Of a stretch of DNA of 64,000 nt, positions 52,822 through 61,608 are shown piece by piece. The notes under the pieces are model-generated. The model saw only the letters and a list, made by a program, of their open reading frames with translations, was not told where the DNA came from and made no database searches. Position numbers and translations under genes: made by a program. Origin of the DNA: Bradyrhizobium macuxiense. Its GTDB lineage: Bacteria > Pseudomonadota > Alphaproteobacteria > Rhizobiales > Xanthobacteraceae. The stretch covers positions 310,001 through 374,000 of the forward strand of contig NZ_VITY01000008.1 of the NCBI RefSeq assembly GCF_007993935.1, given 5' to 3'. Position 1 is the stretch's first letter. Every line of letters starts with the position of its first letter.

Positions 52822-54855
52822 TTACTCCGCGGCGATGCGGTGTTCGATCGGGTCCGGCCGGTCGGCGGAATAGAATTCCGCCATCTTGGTCACGAACTCG
52901 TCGACGAAGACCTGAATGTCGTTGGTCAGGTCCTTGATCCGGGAGATCAGGTAGTTGTAGCCGAACAGCGCCGGGATCGCGACGCCGAGACCGGCGACGG
53001 TTGCCACCAGCGCCGCGGCGATGCCGGGTGCGATCGCGTTGACGTTGACGTCGCCGCTCGCCGCGATCGCCGCGAAGGTGATCATGACGCCGACCACGGT
53101 GCCGAGCAGGCCGAGGAACGGACCGCCGGAGATCGCGATGGTCAGCACCACCATCAGGCGGTTGAGCCGCTGCATCTCCTTGACGACGCCGCTATCGAGC
53201 GCCGCGCGGATCGCCGCGATCGAGACTGCCGACAGCACCGGAGCGCGCTGCGAGTTGCTGAAGCGATGACGGATTTCCGCGGCGCCGATGTGGTAGATGC
53301 GGTAGAGCGAGGACGAGCGCATCATCTTGGCGTCGGCTTCGGTGAGGCGTCCGCCCAGCGTCGAGACGTCGTCGGCGTCGCCGCGATCCAGCATGGTGAG
53401 ATCGGCGGCGATCTCGCGGAAGCCCTTCATGAACTGGGCATTCGCCCTGGCCTGCTTGTTGAGATACGAGGCCTTGTCGATCATCACCACCCAGCTGATC
53501 GCGGCCATGATCAGAAGAATGCCGATCACCACCCAGCCGTCGAGCGTCACCGACTTCAGGATCACCGCGAAGTAGCCGGACAGCCAGCTTGCGGTCTCTT
53601 CATCGACGCTGAAGGCCATCAGCTTGGCCTGGTCCGGCCCCTGCCCGATCGCCATCACCTTGATGAGCCCGGCGGGCCGCGCGACCTTGCTGATCTGCAG
53701 CTCGTCGATGTCGCCGACAAAGCCGGCCATTGCGGCAGCCGGCGCCGGTGCCGGCGTTGCCGCCGCATCCGGCGTCGCCGCAGGCGCGGCGCCACCGTCC
53801 GCAGCCGACGCATCAGGGGGCACTGACGGTGTTGCTGCGGACGGGGCCGTCGCAGGCGCGATCGGAGAAGCGGAGGTCGACGAATCCCCTCCGATCAGGC
53901 CAACAGTATTGAGAGCCGGCAGGCTCGCGCTGAGCGCGGCGTAGGATGCGCCGTCGAGATAGAGCGTGACCTGGCCGTTTGCCGCAACCACGGCGACGTG
54001 ATGCCAGCTGCCGGCCGCGACCGGCGCTCCGGCGGTCGAGCGCTGCACGGCGCCCGCCTTGGTGACTTCAACGAACGGGCTGCCATTGTCGACACCGATC
54101 ACCAGCGCGTTGGCGCCATCACGCCGGCTGAACAGCGCAGCATTCGGCTGCAGCGCGGCCGGCTTGATCCAGGCCGACCAGGTCAGCGCGGCGCCATCAG
54201 GCGATGCGAGCGACGGCGAGGCCGGCACGGTCACCGGCGCGCGGCCGTCGAGCCGCAGCCCGGTTCCGATCAGCGAGCCATCCGCCGGCTGGCCGACGCT
54301 TTGCGCGTTGTTGGCCCAAACCGAGGAATCGATCGCCGGCGTGCCGCGCTCGTTGAAGTGATAGACCGTCAGGGTGTCCGGATCGTAGGTTCCCTTGGGG
54401 TCGCTGGTCGCGAGCGCTTTCTTGTTGCCGTAATAGAGCCAGATATCGGTCCGCGCGCCCGGTGCGATGTTCGGCACCGCAACCCAGACCAAGCCTTCGC
54501 CGAGCAGCGAGTCGAACTTCTCGATGTGATGCTTCAGCGGCGTCTTGTCGTCACCGGCGACGAATCGCAGATCGCTGCCGTCGTCCTTCGCCGCGCTGAA
54601 GCGGAAATTGCCGACATGCAGCCGCACCAGCACCGGCGTCGCCCCGATCGGATCGGTGACGTTGGCGCCCGACGCGCTGACGTCGACCGTGATCTTCTTG
54701 CGCAGCGACCATTCGTCGTTCCACCAGGCATTTGCCGGTGCGAGCGTCGTCAGCAGGGCGACGAGCCCGAACAACAATGCCGTCGCGACGTTCGCAATAC
54801 CTCGGCGCAGCGCCGGCCGGCGCGTGCGTCGCTCGAGAGTAAGATCCATCCCCAT
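52822..54855 (-). CDS. DUF2341-LamG-ExbB fusion, proton-channel motor protein
   Basis: A 677-residue protein with a rare architecture. A signal peptide (about 1-43, ending APANA) precedes a DUF2341 domain (WWNDEWSLRKKITVDVSASG, GLVWVAVPNIAPGARTDIWL), a LamG/concanavalin-like domain (about 185-330, LTWSAWIKPAALQPNAALFS, GSWHHVAVVAANGQVTLYLD) and an Ala/Pro-rich linker. A C-terminal MotA/TolQ/ExbB channel follows (about 435-660; GGPFLGLLGTVVGVMITFAA, IAAALVATVAGLGVAIPALF). The sugar- or ligand-binding modules should be periplasmic, tied directly to the motor. It overlaps the TpsB-like gene by one base (TGATG). Confidence 0.93.
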   Translation of the reverse strand: MGMDLTLERRTRRPALRRGIANVATALLFGLVALLTTLAPANAWWNDEWSLRKKITVDVSASGANVTDPIGATPVLVRLHVGNFRFSAAKDDGSDLRFVAGDDKTPLKHHIEKFDSLLGEGLVWVAVPNIAPGARTDIWLYYGNKKALATSDPKGTYDPDTLTVYHFNERGTPAIDSSVWANNAQSVGQPADGSLIGTGLRLDGRAPVTVPASPSLASPDGAALTWSAWIKPAALQPNAALFSRRDGANALVIGVDNGSPFVEVTKAGAVQRSTAGAPVAAGSWHHVAVVAANGQVTLYLDGASYAALSASLPALNTVGLIGGDSSTSASPIAPATAPSAATPSVPPDASAADGGAAPAATPDAAATPAPAPAAAMAGFVGDIDELQISKVARPAGLIKVMAIGQGPDQAKLMAFSVDEETASWLSGYFAVILKSVTLDGWVVIGILLIMAAISWVVMIDKASYLNKQARANAQFMKGFREIAADLTMLDRGDADDVSTLGGRLTEADAKMMRSSSLYRIYHIGAAEIRHRFSNSQRAPVLSAVSIAAIRAALDSGVVKEMQRLNRLMVVLTIAISGGPFLGLLGTVVGVMITFAAIAASGDVNVNAIAPGIAAALVATVAGLGVAIPALFGYNYLISRIKDLTNDIQVFVDEFVTKMAEFYSADRPDPIEHRIAAE

Positions 54856-56606
54856 CAGAATTCACCCCAGATTCGGAAGTTCACGCGCGGACTATTGGCG
54901 TGCGTGTATGCTTGAGTAACGCCCGGCACCGAAAACGCGACCATGCCGTTGAAATATTCGAGCGTCTTGAATCGCGTGCCGACGCCGTAGCTCCATGCGA
55001 CGAATGACGACTCCTGCCCCGGAAGCGGCTGCTGAATCGACGCGTACCCGCCGTCCATGAACGTGAAGAAGCGCCAATCGTTGAAGGTGACGAAGCGCGG
55101 CTTGCCGTCGCCGGTTTCGCTCTTGAGCTCGCCTTGCAGCATGCTGCCGACATTGGGCGTGCGCAGCTCGAAATTGGCGACCGCACCGTTGTCGCCGAGC
55201 ACCTCAGACTCGAGGTAGCCGCGAACGGTATCGAGACCGCCGAGGCTGAACTGCTCGCTCGAGACCAGCGGACCGTCGGCGATCTGCCCCTGCACCTTGC
55301 CGTAGAGCTGGAAACCTTCCGGCAGCTCCTGGGTATGCGAGACGTCGAGGTTGAGGTGGGTGAAGCTCGGCGAAGCCTTGAAGCGTTTCGCGTCGAACTC
55401 GTCCCACGGGCTGCTCAGCGTCCGGATGTTGTAGGTGACGCCGGCATTGAACTGCGTCGTGAACTTCTCTTCCTGGAACGTCGCGCCATAGCTCGCGACG
55501 ACAGGATAATAAGTGACCGGCGACGAGAAGCCGTCGGTGCCGAGCTTCACGGTCTGGTCGAAATGCTTGTAGTCGACGCCGACCGACAGCGTGTGGAACA
55601 GGCCTTCGCGCGTCGGCAGGGTGATCACGGCTCGCTCGCCGATGATCATGCCCGGACCGACCACGTTGGTGCCGCCGATGGTCGCGACATTGCTGTTCGA
55701 CTTGACGCCGTAGAACAGCAGATTGAGCCAATCGGCGTTCGGGATCCGCGCCATGTAGGAGCCGGAGAACACCTCGGCATCGCTCGGACGTTCCGGCGCA
55801 ACCTGATAGGTGAAGCTCAAGGAATGACCGAGCTGCCACAGATTGTCATAGTGCACGGTGGCGGAGACGCGGCTCGCCGTGGTCGACGGCGATTGCCGAT
55901 TGTTGGCTTCGAGGCTGGCGTGGAACGGCGCCTTGTCCTCGACGTTGAGGTCGACGTCGACGGTGCCCGGCGCCACGCCGGCACGCAGCGCCGGGGTGAC
56001 GCGGCGATCCGGCCACTGGTTGAGCGACACGATGTCCTTGGTGACATCGGTGAAATTCGGAACGCTGCCTTCCTTCAGCGAAGGCGCACTGTCCTTGATC
56101 CGGTCGAGATCGAAATAGCGCGAGTTCTTCACCCGCAGCCGCCCGACCTTCAGTTCGGTCACCTTGAGGGTGACCACGCCGCCGGTGACGTTCTGCTGCG
56201 GGACCGCGACGCTGACTGTCTGGAAACCCTTGTCGTGATACGCCTTCTCCAGCGCGGCCCGCGCCTTCTCGACGTCTTCCGAAGTCTTGCCCGGACCGAG
56301 GAACGGGTAGATCGCCTCCTCGATCTCGACCTGCGGCAGCTTTTCGGCGCCCTGTACGGCAAAGTCGTCGATGTCGAAGCGCTGCAGCGGCGCCGGCGGC
56401 TTTTGCGCCGGCGCATTCGCCTGGGCCGGCCGCTTGCCCGCTGCCGGCGCGGCGGCAGCAGAATCCTTCGCTGCTTCCTTCGCCGCATGCGCCGGAGCGA
56501 CGGCTGTTACGGAGCCAGCCACGGTGAGTGCCGCAGCCGACACAAGCAACCCGACCCGACATCGCGGACGATGCCCAGAAACCCAATGATGTCTTCGACT
56601 ACGCAC
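54855..56606 (-). CDS. TpsB/FhaC/ShlB-type outer-membrane translocator
   Basis: About 583 residues from GTG 56606. A signal peptide (GLLVSAAALTVAGSVTAVAP) and Ala/Pro-rich linker lead to POTRA domains (PLQRFDIDDFAVQGAEKLPQ, AALEKAYHDKGFQTVSVAVP, VTLKVTELKVGRLRVKNSRY) and a 16-strand-type barrel (from FHASLEANNRQSPSTTASRV, with LGGLDTVRGYLESEVLGDNG typical of the L6 loop, ending in Phe). Two-partner secretion proteins export or anchor large adhesins. No TpsA substrate is in the window. A TTG at 56699 would add 31 residues. Confidence 0.88.
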   Translation of the reverse strand: MRSRRHHWVSGHRPRCRVGLLVSAAALTVAGSVTAVAPAHAAKEAAKDSAAAAPAAGKRPAQANAPAQKPPAPLQRFDIDDFAVQGAEKLPQVEIEEAIYPFLGPGKTSEDVEKARAALEKAYHDKGFQTVSVAVPQQNVTGGVVTLKVTELKVGRLRVKNSRYFDLDRIKDSAPSLKEGSVPNFTDVTKDIVSLNQWPDRRVTPALRAGVAPGTVDVDLNVEDKAPFHASLEANNRQSPSTTASRVSATVHYDNLWQLGHSLSFTYQVAPERPSDAEVFSGSYMARIPNADWLNLLFYGVKSNSNVATIGGTNVVGPGMIIGERAVITLPTREGLFHTLSVGVDYKHFDQTVKLGTDGFSSPVTYYPVVASYGATFQEEKFTTQFNAGVTYNIRTLSSPWDEFDAKRFKASPSFTHLNLDVSHTQELPEGFQLYGKVQGQIADGPLVSSEQFSLGGLDTVRGYLESEVLGDNGAVANFELRTPNVGSMLQGELKSETGDGKPRFVTFNDWRFFTFMDGGYASIQQPLPGQESSFVAWSYGVGTRFKTLEYFNGMVAFSVPGVTQAYTHANSPRVNFRIWGEF

Positions 56607-56786
56607 AGACGTCCCACTTAGTTCGCGCAGACGCGCGCCATCGCGACTGGAAGGCCGCGATGACGACGCCTTACTCAGAAGACGTCTGGGCGAACGCAAA
56701 CCCGCAAAAGAATCTGCGGCGTCGCGGAATAAATTTTTGGTTTGTTAGGAAGTCGAGCGGCGCTGCGTCGATTCGTTCGACTTTAG

Positions 56787-57770
56787 TCAGCTCATCAGCA
56801 CCACACCGCCAGGCAGCGATGTGATCCGCGCGCCGAACAGCTGCTCGACCTGCGCGACGAAATTGTCGAGCTTGTCGACCTGGAATGTGCCGTTGACGAG
56901 CCGGCGCTTCAGTTCCGCGTTGGTGATGATGATCTTTCCGGCCCGGTACCGGTTCACCTCGTCGACGACGCTCGCCAGCGGCCGGTCGCGGAAGATCAAC
57001 AATCCGGTCTGCCAGGCCGCGACCTGCTTGGCGTCGACCGGAAGCGATGCCTGCAAACCCGCGCGCGAGTAGCTGACCTGTTCGGCCTTGCGGAGCTGCA
57101 CGGAGTGGCCGTCTTGCTCGACGGTGACGATGCCGTCGAGGCACGTCACCGAAACGACGCCATCGAGGCAGCGCGCGTTGAAATCGGCCTGCAGCGCACT
57201 GATACGTCCGTCCCGCGCCAGCATCACCAGCGGCGTCGACGACGACCTTCGCGCGACCACCGAGGCCTCGCCCGAAATCAGTTCGACCCGCGTCTCGTTC
57301 GGCGCGGGCCGTAGCGCCAGGCTGGTCTGGGTGTTCAATTCAACCGAAATGTCGGGCGCCAGCATCACCTTGCGCTGTTCGCCCTTTCCGGTCCGGTAGT
57401 CAGCCGAGAGCTCGTCGATCGACGGCCACATGTCGAGTGGCGGACGGATCATCATGTAGCCGGCCGCAGCCGCAATCGCGCCACCGAGCACGATGCGGCG
57501 CGTCAACAGGCGCGACGACCGGGGCGGCAACGCCACGACCGAAGCGGTTGCGGCCTGTTCTTCGGCAAGCTCCTTCGCCGCGACGCCGGCGCTGCGAAAC
57601 AGCCGGGCCGCCCTCCTGAACGCATCCTCGTGGTCAGGACTTTGCGCGCGCCAGCGTTGCAAAGCATCGACGTCGGCGCGTGTCGGCGCACCGGCTTTCA
57701 GCCGAACAACCCAGTCAAGCGCCTCATCCAGCAACGGATCGGGCCCGGAAGTGCGGGTCGGCTCGGTCAC
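56787..57770 (-). CDS. FecR-family anti-sigma/regulator protein
   Basis: 327 residues from GTG 57770. The N-terminal DUF4880-type cytoplasmic part (LLDEALDWVVRLKAGAPTRA, DVDALQRWRAQSPDHEDAFR) is followed by a membrane segment (RRIVLGGAIAAAAGYMMIRP) and the periplasmic FecR domain (KVMLAPDISVELNTQTSLAL, CLDGIVTVEQDGHSVQLRKA). The C terminus has an STN-like fold (RDRPLASVVDEVNRYRAGKI). FecR relays a signal from an outer-membrane protein to a FecI sigma factor. The sigma gene lies 462 bases upstream; its usual receptor partner is missing. Confidence 0.9.
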   Translation of the reverse strand: MTEPTRTSGPDPLLDEALDWVVRLKAGAPTRADVDALQRWRAQSPDHEDAFRRAARLFRSAGVAAKELAEEQAATASVVALPPRSSRLLTRRIVLGGAIAAAAGYMMIRPPLDMWPSIDELSADYRTGKGEQRKVMLAPDISVELNTQTSLALRPAPNETRVELISGEASVVARRSSSTPLVMLARDGRISALQADFNARCLDGVVSVTCLDGIVTVEQDGHSVQLRKAEQVSYSRAGLQASLPVDAKQVAAWQTGLLIFRDRPLASVVDEVNRYRAGKIIITNAELKRRLVNGTFQVDKLDNFVAQVEQLFGARITSLPGGVVLMS

Positions 57771-58232
57771 GACGGATCGCTCATCACCCTGCTCGCCAAA
57801 CCTCAACCTCCACGCGTCGAGCACATAGCGAAGGTCGCTATATAGACGATTCCGACGGCAGCAGGGCACCGCAATCGGCTGTTGCGCACAACGCAGGCAG
57901 AAACATCCGGCAATCGCAGCTCGCGCAGCATCGCGCACGACATGGCAGCGCGGCGACTGCCTGCCGGACCGATCGGGTCTGAACCTGTTTTCAAGCGGCT
58001 CAACACTTCCAGCGAACCTTTCCCAGGCACCCAAACGGTCCTTATGCGATCGCTCTCTACTCTATAGACGACGGAAAGCCTGCTATCCCGCAGAACAGAG
58101 GTCGAAAATCCTGCAGCTTGTGACCCCTGACTTCTGGTCAAGCGATTGCAGGCGTTGGAAATAGTTCCGCGCAATAAATTTCGACGGCGCGTTGCGCGTT
58201 GACTGCGCGCGTCACGGCCGCGGCGAATTCGA
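57771..58232. other. Long intergenic region between sigma factor and fecR
   Basis: In most FecI/FecR pairs the genes are nearly adjacent, so a 462-base gap is unusual. It contains a 123-codon frame on the minus strand (58174-57803) with poor coding quality, and AT-richer patches near 57838-57846 (GCTATATAG) and 58058-58072 that could hold promoters. I see no credible gene. Confidence 0.5.
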
Positions 58233-58775
58233 TCACGAACGGGGACGAGGACCGCCGAGACGACGGATCAAAGTATAGTCGAGGCAATGGGCGCAGTGGC
58301 TCAAGGCCAGCTTCAAATCGCTTTCCACCGTTCGCACGCTGACGCCGAGACGGGTCGCCACATCGTGCGGCGTCCGTCCCTCGATCGTAATACTATAAAG
58401 TACATCGCGCGGCCGCTCCGGCAATTCGGCCAACGCCCGCTTGAAGGCATCAATATCGGATCGCGCCTCGACGATTCTCGCCGGGCCTGGTCCGTCGTCA
58501 CTCACATCAAGCAATGAATCGATTTCGGCCGCGCTGACGCGGAGATTCTGCGCCTTCTGGCGATCCCGCGCGATGTTGATCGCGATGCGGAATATATAGT
58601 CGGCGGGGCTGCGGATCGGCACTGCGTCCGTGACCCGCTCCAGCCGCAGGAATGTCTCGTGCAGGGCCTCGTACGCGAAGTCCGACGATCCCAGACGGCG
58701 GGTCAATTTCTTGACGAGCCCGTCGTAATTGTCTGCCAGCTGGCCCCGCAGCCGCACTCGATTGATTTCAGCCAC
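58233..58775 (-). CDS. ECF sigma factor, FecI type
   Basis: 180 residues from GTG 58775, preceded by a strong GGGAGG site at 58785-58790. Region 2 is in YDGLVKKLTRRLGSSDFAYE and ADYIFRIAINIARDRQKAQN; region 4 is in LAELPERPRDVLYSITIEGR and TPHDVATRLGVSVRTVESDL, with a C-terminal helix to PRPRS. It should direct transcription of this cluster when released by FecR. Longer upstream starts to 58862 are possible but have no better signal. Confidence 0.9.
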   Translation of the reverse strand: MAEINRVRLRGQLADNYDGLVKKLTRRLGSSDFAYEALHETFLRLERVTDAVPIRSPADYIFRIAINIARDRQKAQNLRVSAAEIDSLLDVSDDGPGPARIVEARSDIDAFKRALAELPERPRDVLYSITIEGRTPHDVATRLGVSVRTVESDLKLALSHCAHCLDYTLIRRLGGPRPRS

Positions 58776-58965
58776 GTTTCGCGGCCTCCCAGACACCAGC
58801 CTGATATCCAGATTGCATTGTTCTTGAAGCTGCCAATCTCGTAACGGCCTGGCACAACACATTTATGACGGCAACAAGTCGACACCGAACGACACGCAAG
58901 CTGGTGCACCGCGGTCACATCCAAACAATGAACCGGCGCAGCAGGCCGACGGTGCCGCGATCGGA

Positions 58966-59694
58966 TCAGGCCGGGTCGAACACCAGGGTGATCTGGATAT
59001 TGAGCCGGTCGGGCAGCGCCGACGGGATCGACGGCAGCGGCTGCGCCCGCCGGATCGCGTCGACGGCCGCCTTGTCGAGCACGGCCTGTCCAGAACTGGT
59101 CTTGACCCAGACTTCAAGCAGCGTGCCGTTCCGCTGCATGGAGAACAGCGTCTCGACCGCCCCGTGCAGCCGCCCGAGCCGCGCCGCATTCGGATAGCGC
59201 TGGTAGCGCGCGACATGACGAAGCAGCGTCTGCTGAAACTTCACCGCGACACTGTTGGGCGGCGCATCGGCAGGCGACGGCGTCGGACGCAGGCTCGGCA
59301 CGGCCGGCTCCGCCGGCATCGGCTCCCGCGCCGGGGCCGCGGTCAGATTGTCGATCGGCGGATCCGAGCTCTCCAGCGACACCTCGGTCCGGCTCGCGAG
59401 CGTCGCGGTTTGCGGCTGCGACACCGGAGCAACCGGGATCGGCGCGGGCGATGGGCTCGGCAGCAGCCGAACCTGGACGATCGAGCTCTGCTCCCGGCTT
59501 GCCGGCCCAGCCGGCGGTTGCAGCCGGATCCAGTAGATTCCTCCGACGAACAGCAGCGTCGCGATGGCCGGCACCAGCAGCAGGCGCAGGATCTCACCCG
59601 AAGTCCACGCGTTCGGATCCTCGGGATGGAACAGCAGCGTCATCGGCCTCATGCCGCGCGCGCCGCCGGGTCCGCTGGTGTCGTTGGCGCTCAT
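58966..59694 (-). CDS. TonB-family energy transducer (first copy)
   Basis: 242 residues from ATG 59694 (MSANDTSGPGGARG). One membrane helix (LLLVPAIATLLFVGGIYWI) and a Pro/Ala-rich periplasmic region precede the TonB C-terminal domain (YPNAARLGRLHGAVETLFSM, TSSGQAVLDKAAVDAIRRAQ, PDRLNIQITLVFDP). The start overlaps the STN gene stop by 4 bases. It is separated from the sigma-factor gene by 190 bases. It could be the transducer that signals or energises the outer-membrane component. Confidence 0.9.
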   Translation of the reverse strand: MSANDTSGPGGARGMRPMTLLFHPEDPNAWTSGEILRLLLVPAIATLLFVGGIYWIRLQPPAGPASREQSSIVQVRLLPSPSPAPIPVAPVSQPQTATLASRTEVSLESSDPPIDNLTAAPAREPMPAEPAVPSLRPTPSPADAPPNSVAVKFQQTLLRHVARYQRYPNAARLGRLHGAVETLFSMQRNGTLLEVWVKTSSGQAVLDKAAVDAIRRAQPLPSIPSALPDRLNIQITLVFDPA

Positions 59695-60461
59695 TGGAAC
59701 GATTTCACCCGGATCGCGATCCGCACCGGCTGCGAGGCGTTCGCGGGGGTCGTTCGGCTGACGGTCAGTCCTTGCAGCGCCGCGGTCACGGCTGCATCGC
59801 GGTTCTGATCGCCGGTCGAGCGCAACAGCTGGGTTCGCTGGATCGTGCGCGAGGGATCGATCCACAGATCGACAACGAGCTGATAGCTGCCGCCGCGCGA
59901 CCCGATATTCTTCTGCAACGCCTTTTGAATGTCGAACTGCAGGCTCTCGCTGTAGTCGCGCAGCGCGCCGGCGTCGTTGCCGTCGCTGCTCGCCCGCACC
60001 TGCAGCGTGCCGAGCGACAGATCCGCGGTCGCAAGCGGGCTCGCCGGCGGATGGTCGGTGCGCACGCTGCGCGACGCGAGGGTGATGGCATCCGGACGAA
60101 TATACTGGACCTTCAGGTCGGTTCCCGTCAGCAGCAGGTTCAGTGCATCCTCCGGCGTGAGGCTGCCTTCGACCGACGTCGACTTCCGGCCGGTTGCAGA
60201 ATTGCTCTCATAGAGCACCTGCACGCCGGTTCGCTCGCCATAGGCCTGGAGCGCGCCGGCAAGCTGCTGGGCTGGGATGTTGAACTCGATCGGCGCCGAT
60301 GCGGCAACCGTCACGTGCTGCTGCGCGGCAACCGCGCAGATGCTGCCGATCAGCAGCGCGGCACAAATCCCGAACAGATACCGCGGCGTTGCGGAGGCCC
60401 CCGGAGCGTTGGCGCTGATCGAAGCGCCCGCGCGTGCACCATATGATCCAACTGCCGTCAT
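59691..60461 (-). CDS. STN-domain protein with TonB-C-like end
   Basis: 256 residues from ATG 60461 (MTAVGSYGARAGAS). A hydrophobic signal/anchor (LFGICAALLIGSICAVAA) is followed by an STN domain (PIEFNIPAQQLAGALQAYGE, LTPEDALNLLLTGTDLKVQY). The C-terminal part (GSYQLVVDLWIDPSRTIQRT, NRDAAVTAALQGLTVS) resembles a TonB C-terminal domain. The STN domain is normally the signalling N terminus of TonB-dependent transducers and secretins; here it is a stand-alone periplasmic protein. Its ATGA overlap with tonB marks an operon. Confidence 0.85.
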   Translation of the reverse strand: MTAVGSYGARAGASISANAPGASATPRYLFGICAALLIGSICAVAAQQHVTVAASAPIEFNIPAQQLAGALQAYGERTGVQVLYESNSATGRKSTSVEGSLTPEDALNLLLTGTDLKVQYIRPDAITLASRSVRTDHPPASPLATADLSLGTLQVRASSDGNDAGALRDYSESLQFDIQKALQKNIGSRGGSYQLVVDLWIDPSRTIQRTQLLRSTGDQNRDAAVTAALQGLTVSRTTPANASQPVRIAIRVKSFQ

Positions 60462-60838
60462 AACCTTGCTTCGGCCCAAAGTGACCGCGGGTGAAATTCG
60501 GCCAGCATGTCTGTGCGGGTTAGGCTTCCGGCCAGCGAACCTGCGTTCTTTATATCTGGAATGTGACGGCCGTCTAACCGGCAATCCGGCCGGCAGGCTG
60601 CCGGAAATTTGTGCTGACCTTTCAGCGTGAAAAGTTCCCGAGCATCGCAGCAGCGGCGCCGAGCTCGGGGCGAGCGGTGCGGCGCGACAAAAAAACGAGC
60701 GAGCGCTCTCTCAGAAAATTTGCTCATCCCCCTTTTCCGAACGCCGGTTCGTGGGCTAGGAATTAGGCAAGGGCGTAAAAGCCCAGCCTGGACCGGCAAC
60801 AAAATGAAATGGTCCGGGAACATAGCCAGGGAGGCAAC
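60462..60838. other. Divergent regulatory region between the STN operon and the TetR/ABC genes
   Basis: These 377 bases separate the minus-strand STN/TonB genes from the plus-strand TetR gene. A poly-A tract (60688-60694) borders a palindromic GAGCGCTC (60701-60708) in CGAGCGAGCGCTCTCTC, a possible TetR operator. A strong GGGAGG (60829-60834) precedes the TetR GTG. No gene is supported. Confidence 0.5.
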
Positions 60839-61588
60839 GTGGGTCTCGCGCGTCAGCGGCCGGGGACGAATGCGTTCGCTATGGACGTGCTTTGCGCACG
60901 CATCCTCGAACGGCATCGGGATTCCGTTCGAGTCCAGAAACCGCATCTCGCCGTTCCGAACCTCACGCGCATCATCGGCGCCACGCTGACGCTTTCCAAC
61001 AAGCACGGCTTTCACGCCACCACGCTGCGCCAGCTCGCGGAAGCCTCCGGCCTCAGCATGGGCGGCCTCTACACCTATTTCGACAGCAAGCCGACGCTGC
61101 TGTCGATGATCCTCGGCGAGGTCGCCGAGACGGTGGCGGAGGTCCTCAACCAACCGCCCGCCGACGTCAAGCAGGATGCGCGCAAGCATCTGCACTGGAT
61201 CATCGCCACCCATGTCCGCATGAGCGAGGCGATGCAGCCCTGGTTCGTGTTCTGCTTCATGGAAGCGAAGTCGTTTCCGCCCGCGGAGCGCCAGCGTGCC
61301 ATCGAGATGGAGGTGATGACCGAGAAGATCATCGCCGGCGTCCTCAAGCAGGGCGTCGCCAGCGGCGCGTTCGCGATCGATCAGGTCACGCTGACCGCCT
61401 CGCTGATCAAGCCGCTGCTGCAGGACTGGTACGTCAAGCGCGCGAAATACCGCCGGCGCGGCACCTCGATCGAAACCTACATCAACGCCGTCAGCACGTT
61501 CGCCGACGCCGCGGTCGCCGGCAAGACGCGGCCCGGCCGCATCGCGACCGGCTCGCGCAGCAAATCCAGGCAGACGGCGCACCCATAG
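60839..61588 (+). CDS. TetR-family transcriptional regulator
   Basis: 249 residues from GTG 60839, with AGGGAGG five bases upstream; an ATG at 60809 is the alternative. The TetR DNA-binding domain is in ATLTLSNKHGFHATTLRQLA and EASGLSMGGLYTYFDSKPTL. The ligand domain is helical and ends in a basic tail (GSRSKSRQTAHP). It is followed by an ABC transporter, whose expression it probably controls. Confidence 0.88.
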   Translation: MGLARQRPGTNAFAMDVLCARILERHRDSVRVQKPHLAVPNLTRIIGATLTLSNKHGFHATTLRQLAEASGLSMGGLYTYFDSKPTLLSMILGEVAETVAEVLNQPPADVKQDARKHLHWIIATHVRMSEAMQPWFVFCFMEAKSFPPAERQRAIEMEVMTEKIIAGVLKQGVASGAFAIDQVTLTASLIKPLLQDWYVKRAKYRRRGTSIETYINAVSTFADAAVAGKTRPGRIATGSRSKSRQTAHP

Positions 61589-61608
61589 CCCTAGGGAAGG
61601 ACGAGGCA

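Noticed and set aside
57803..58174. A 123-codon minus-strand frame in the gap between the sigma factor and fecR
   Set aside because: It has no ribosome-binding site, no domain and atypical composition; the start region is repeat-like.
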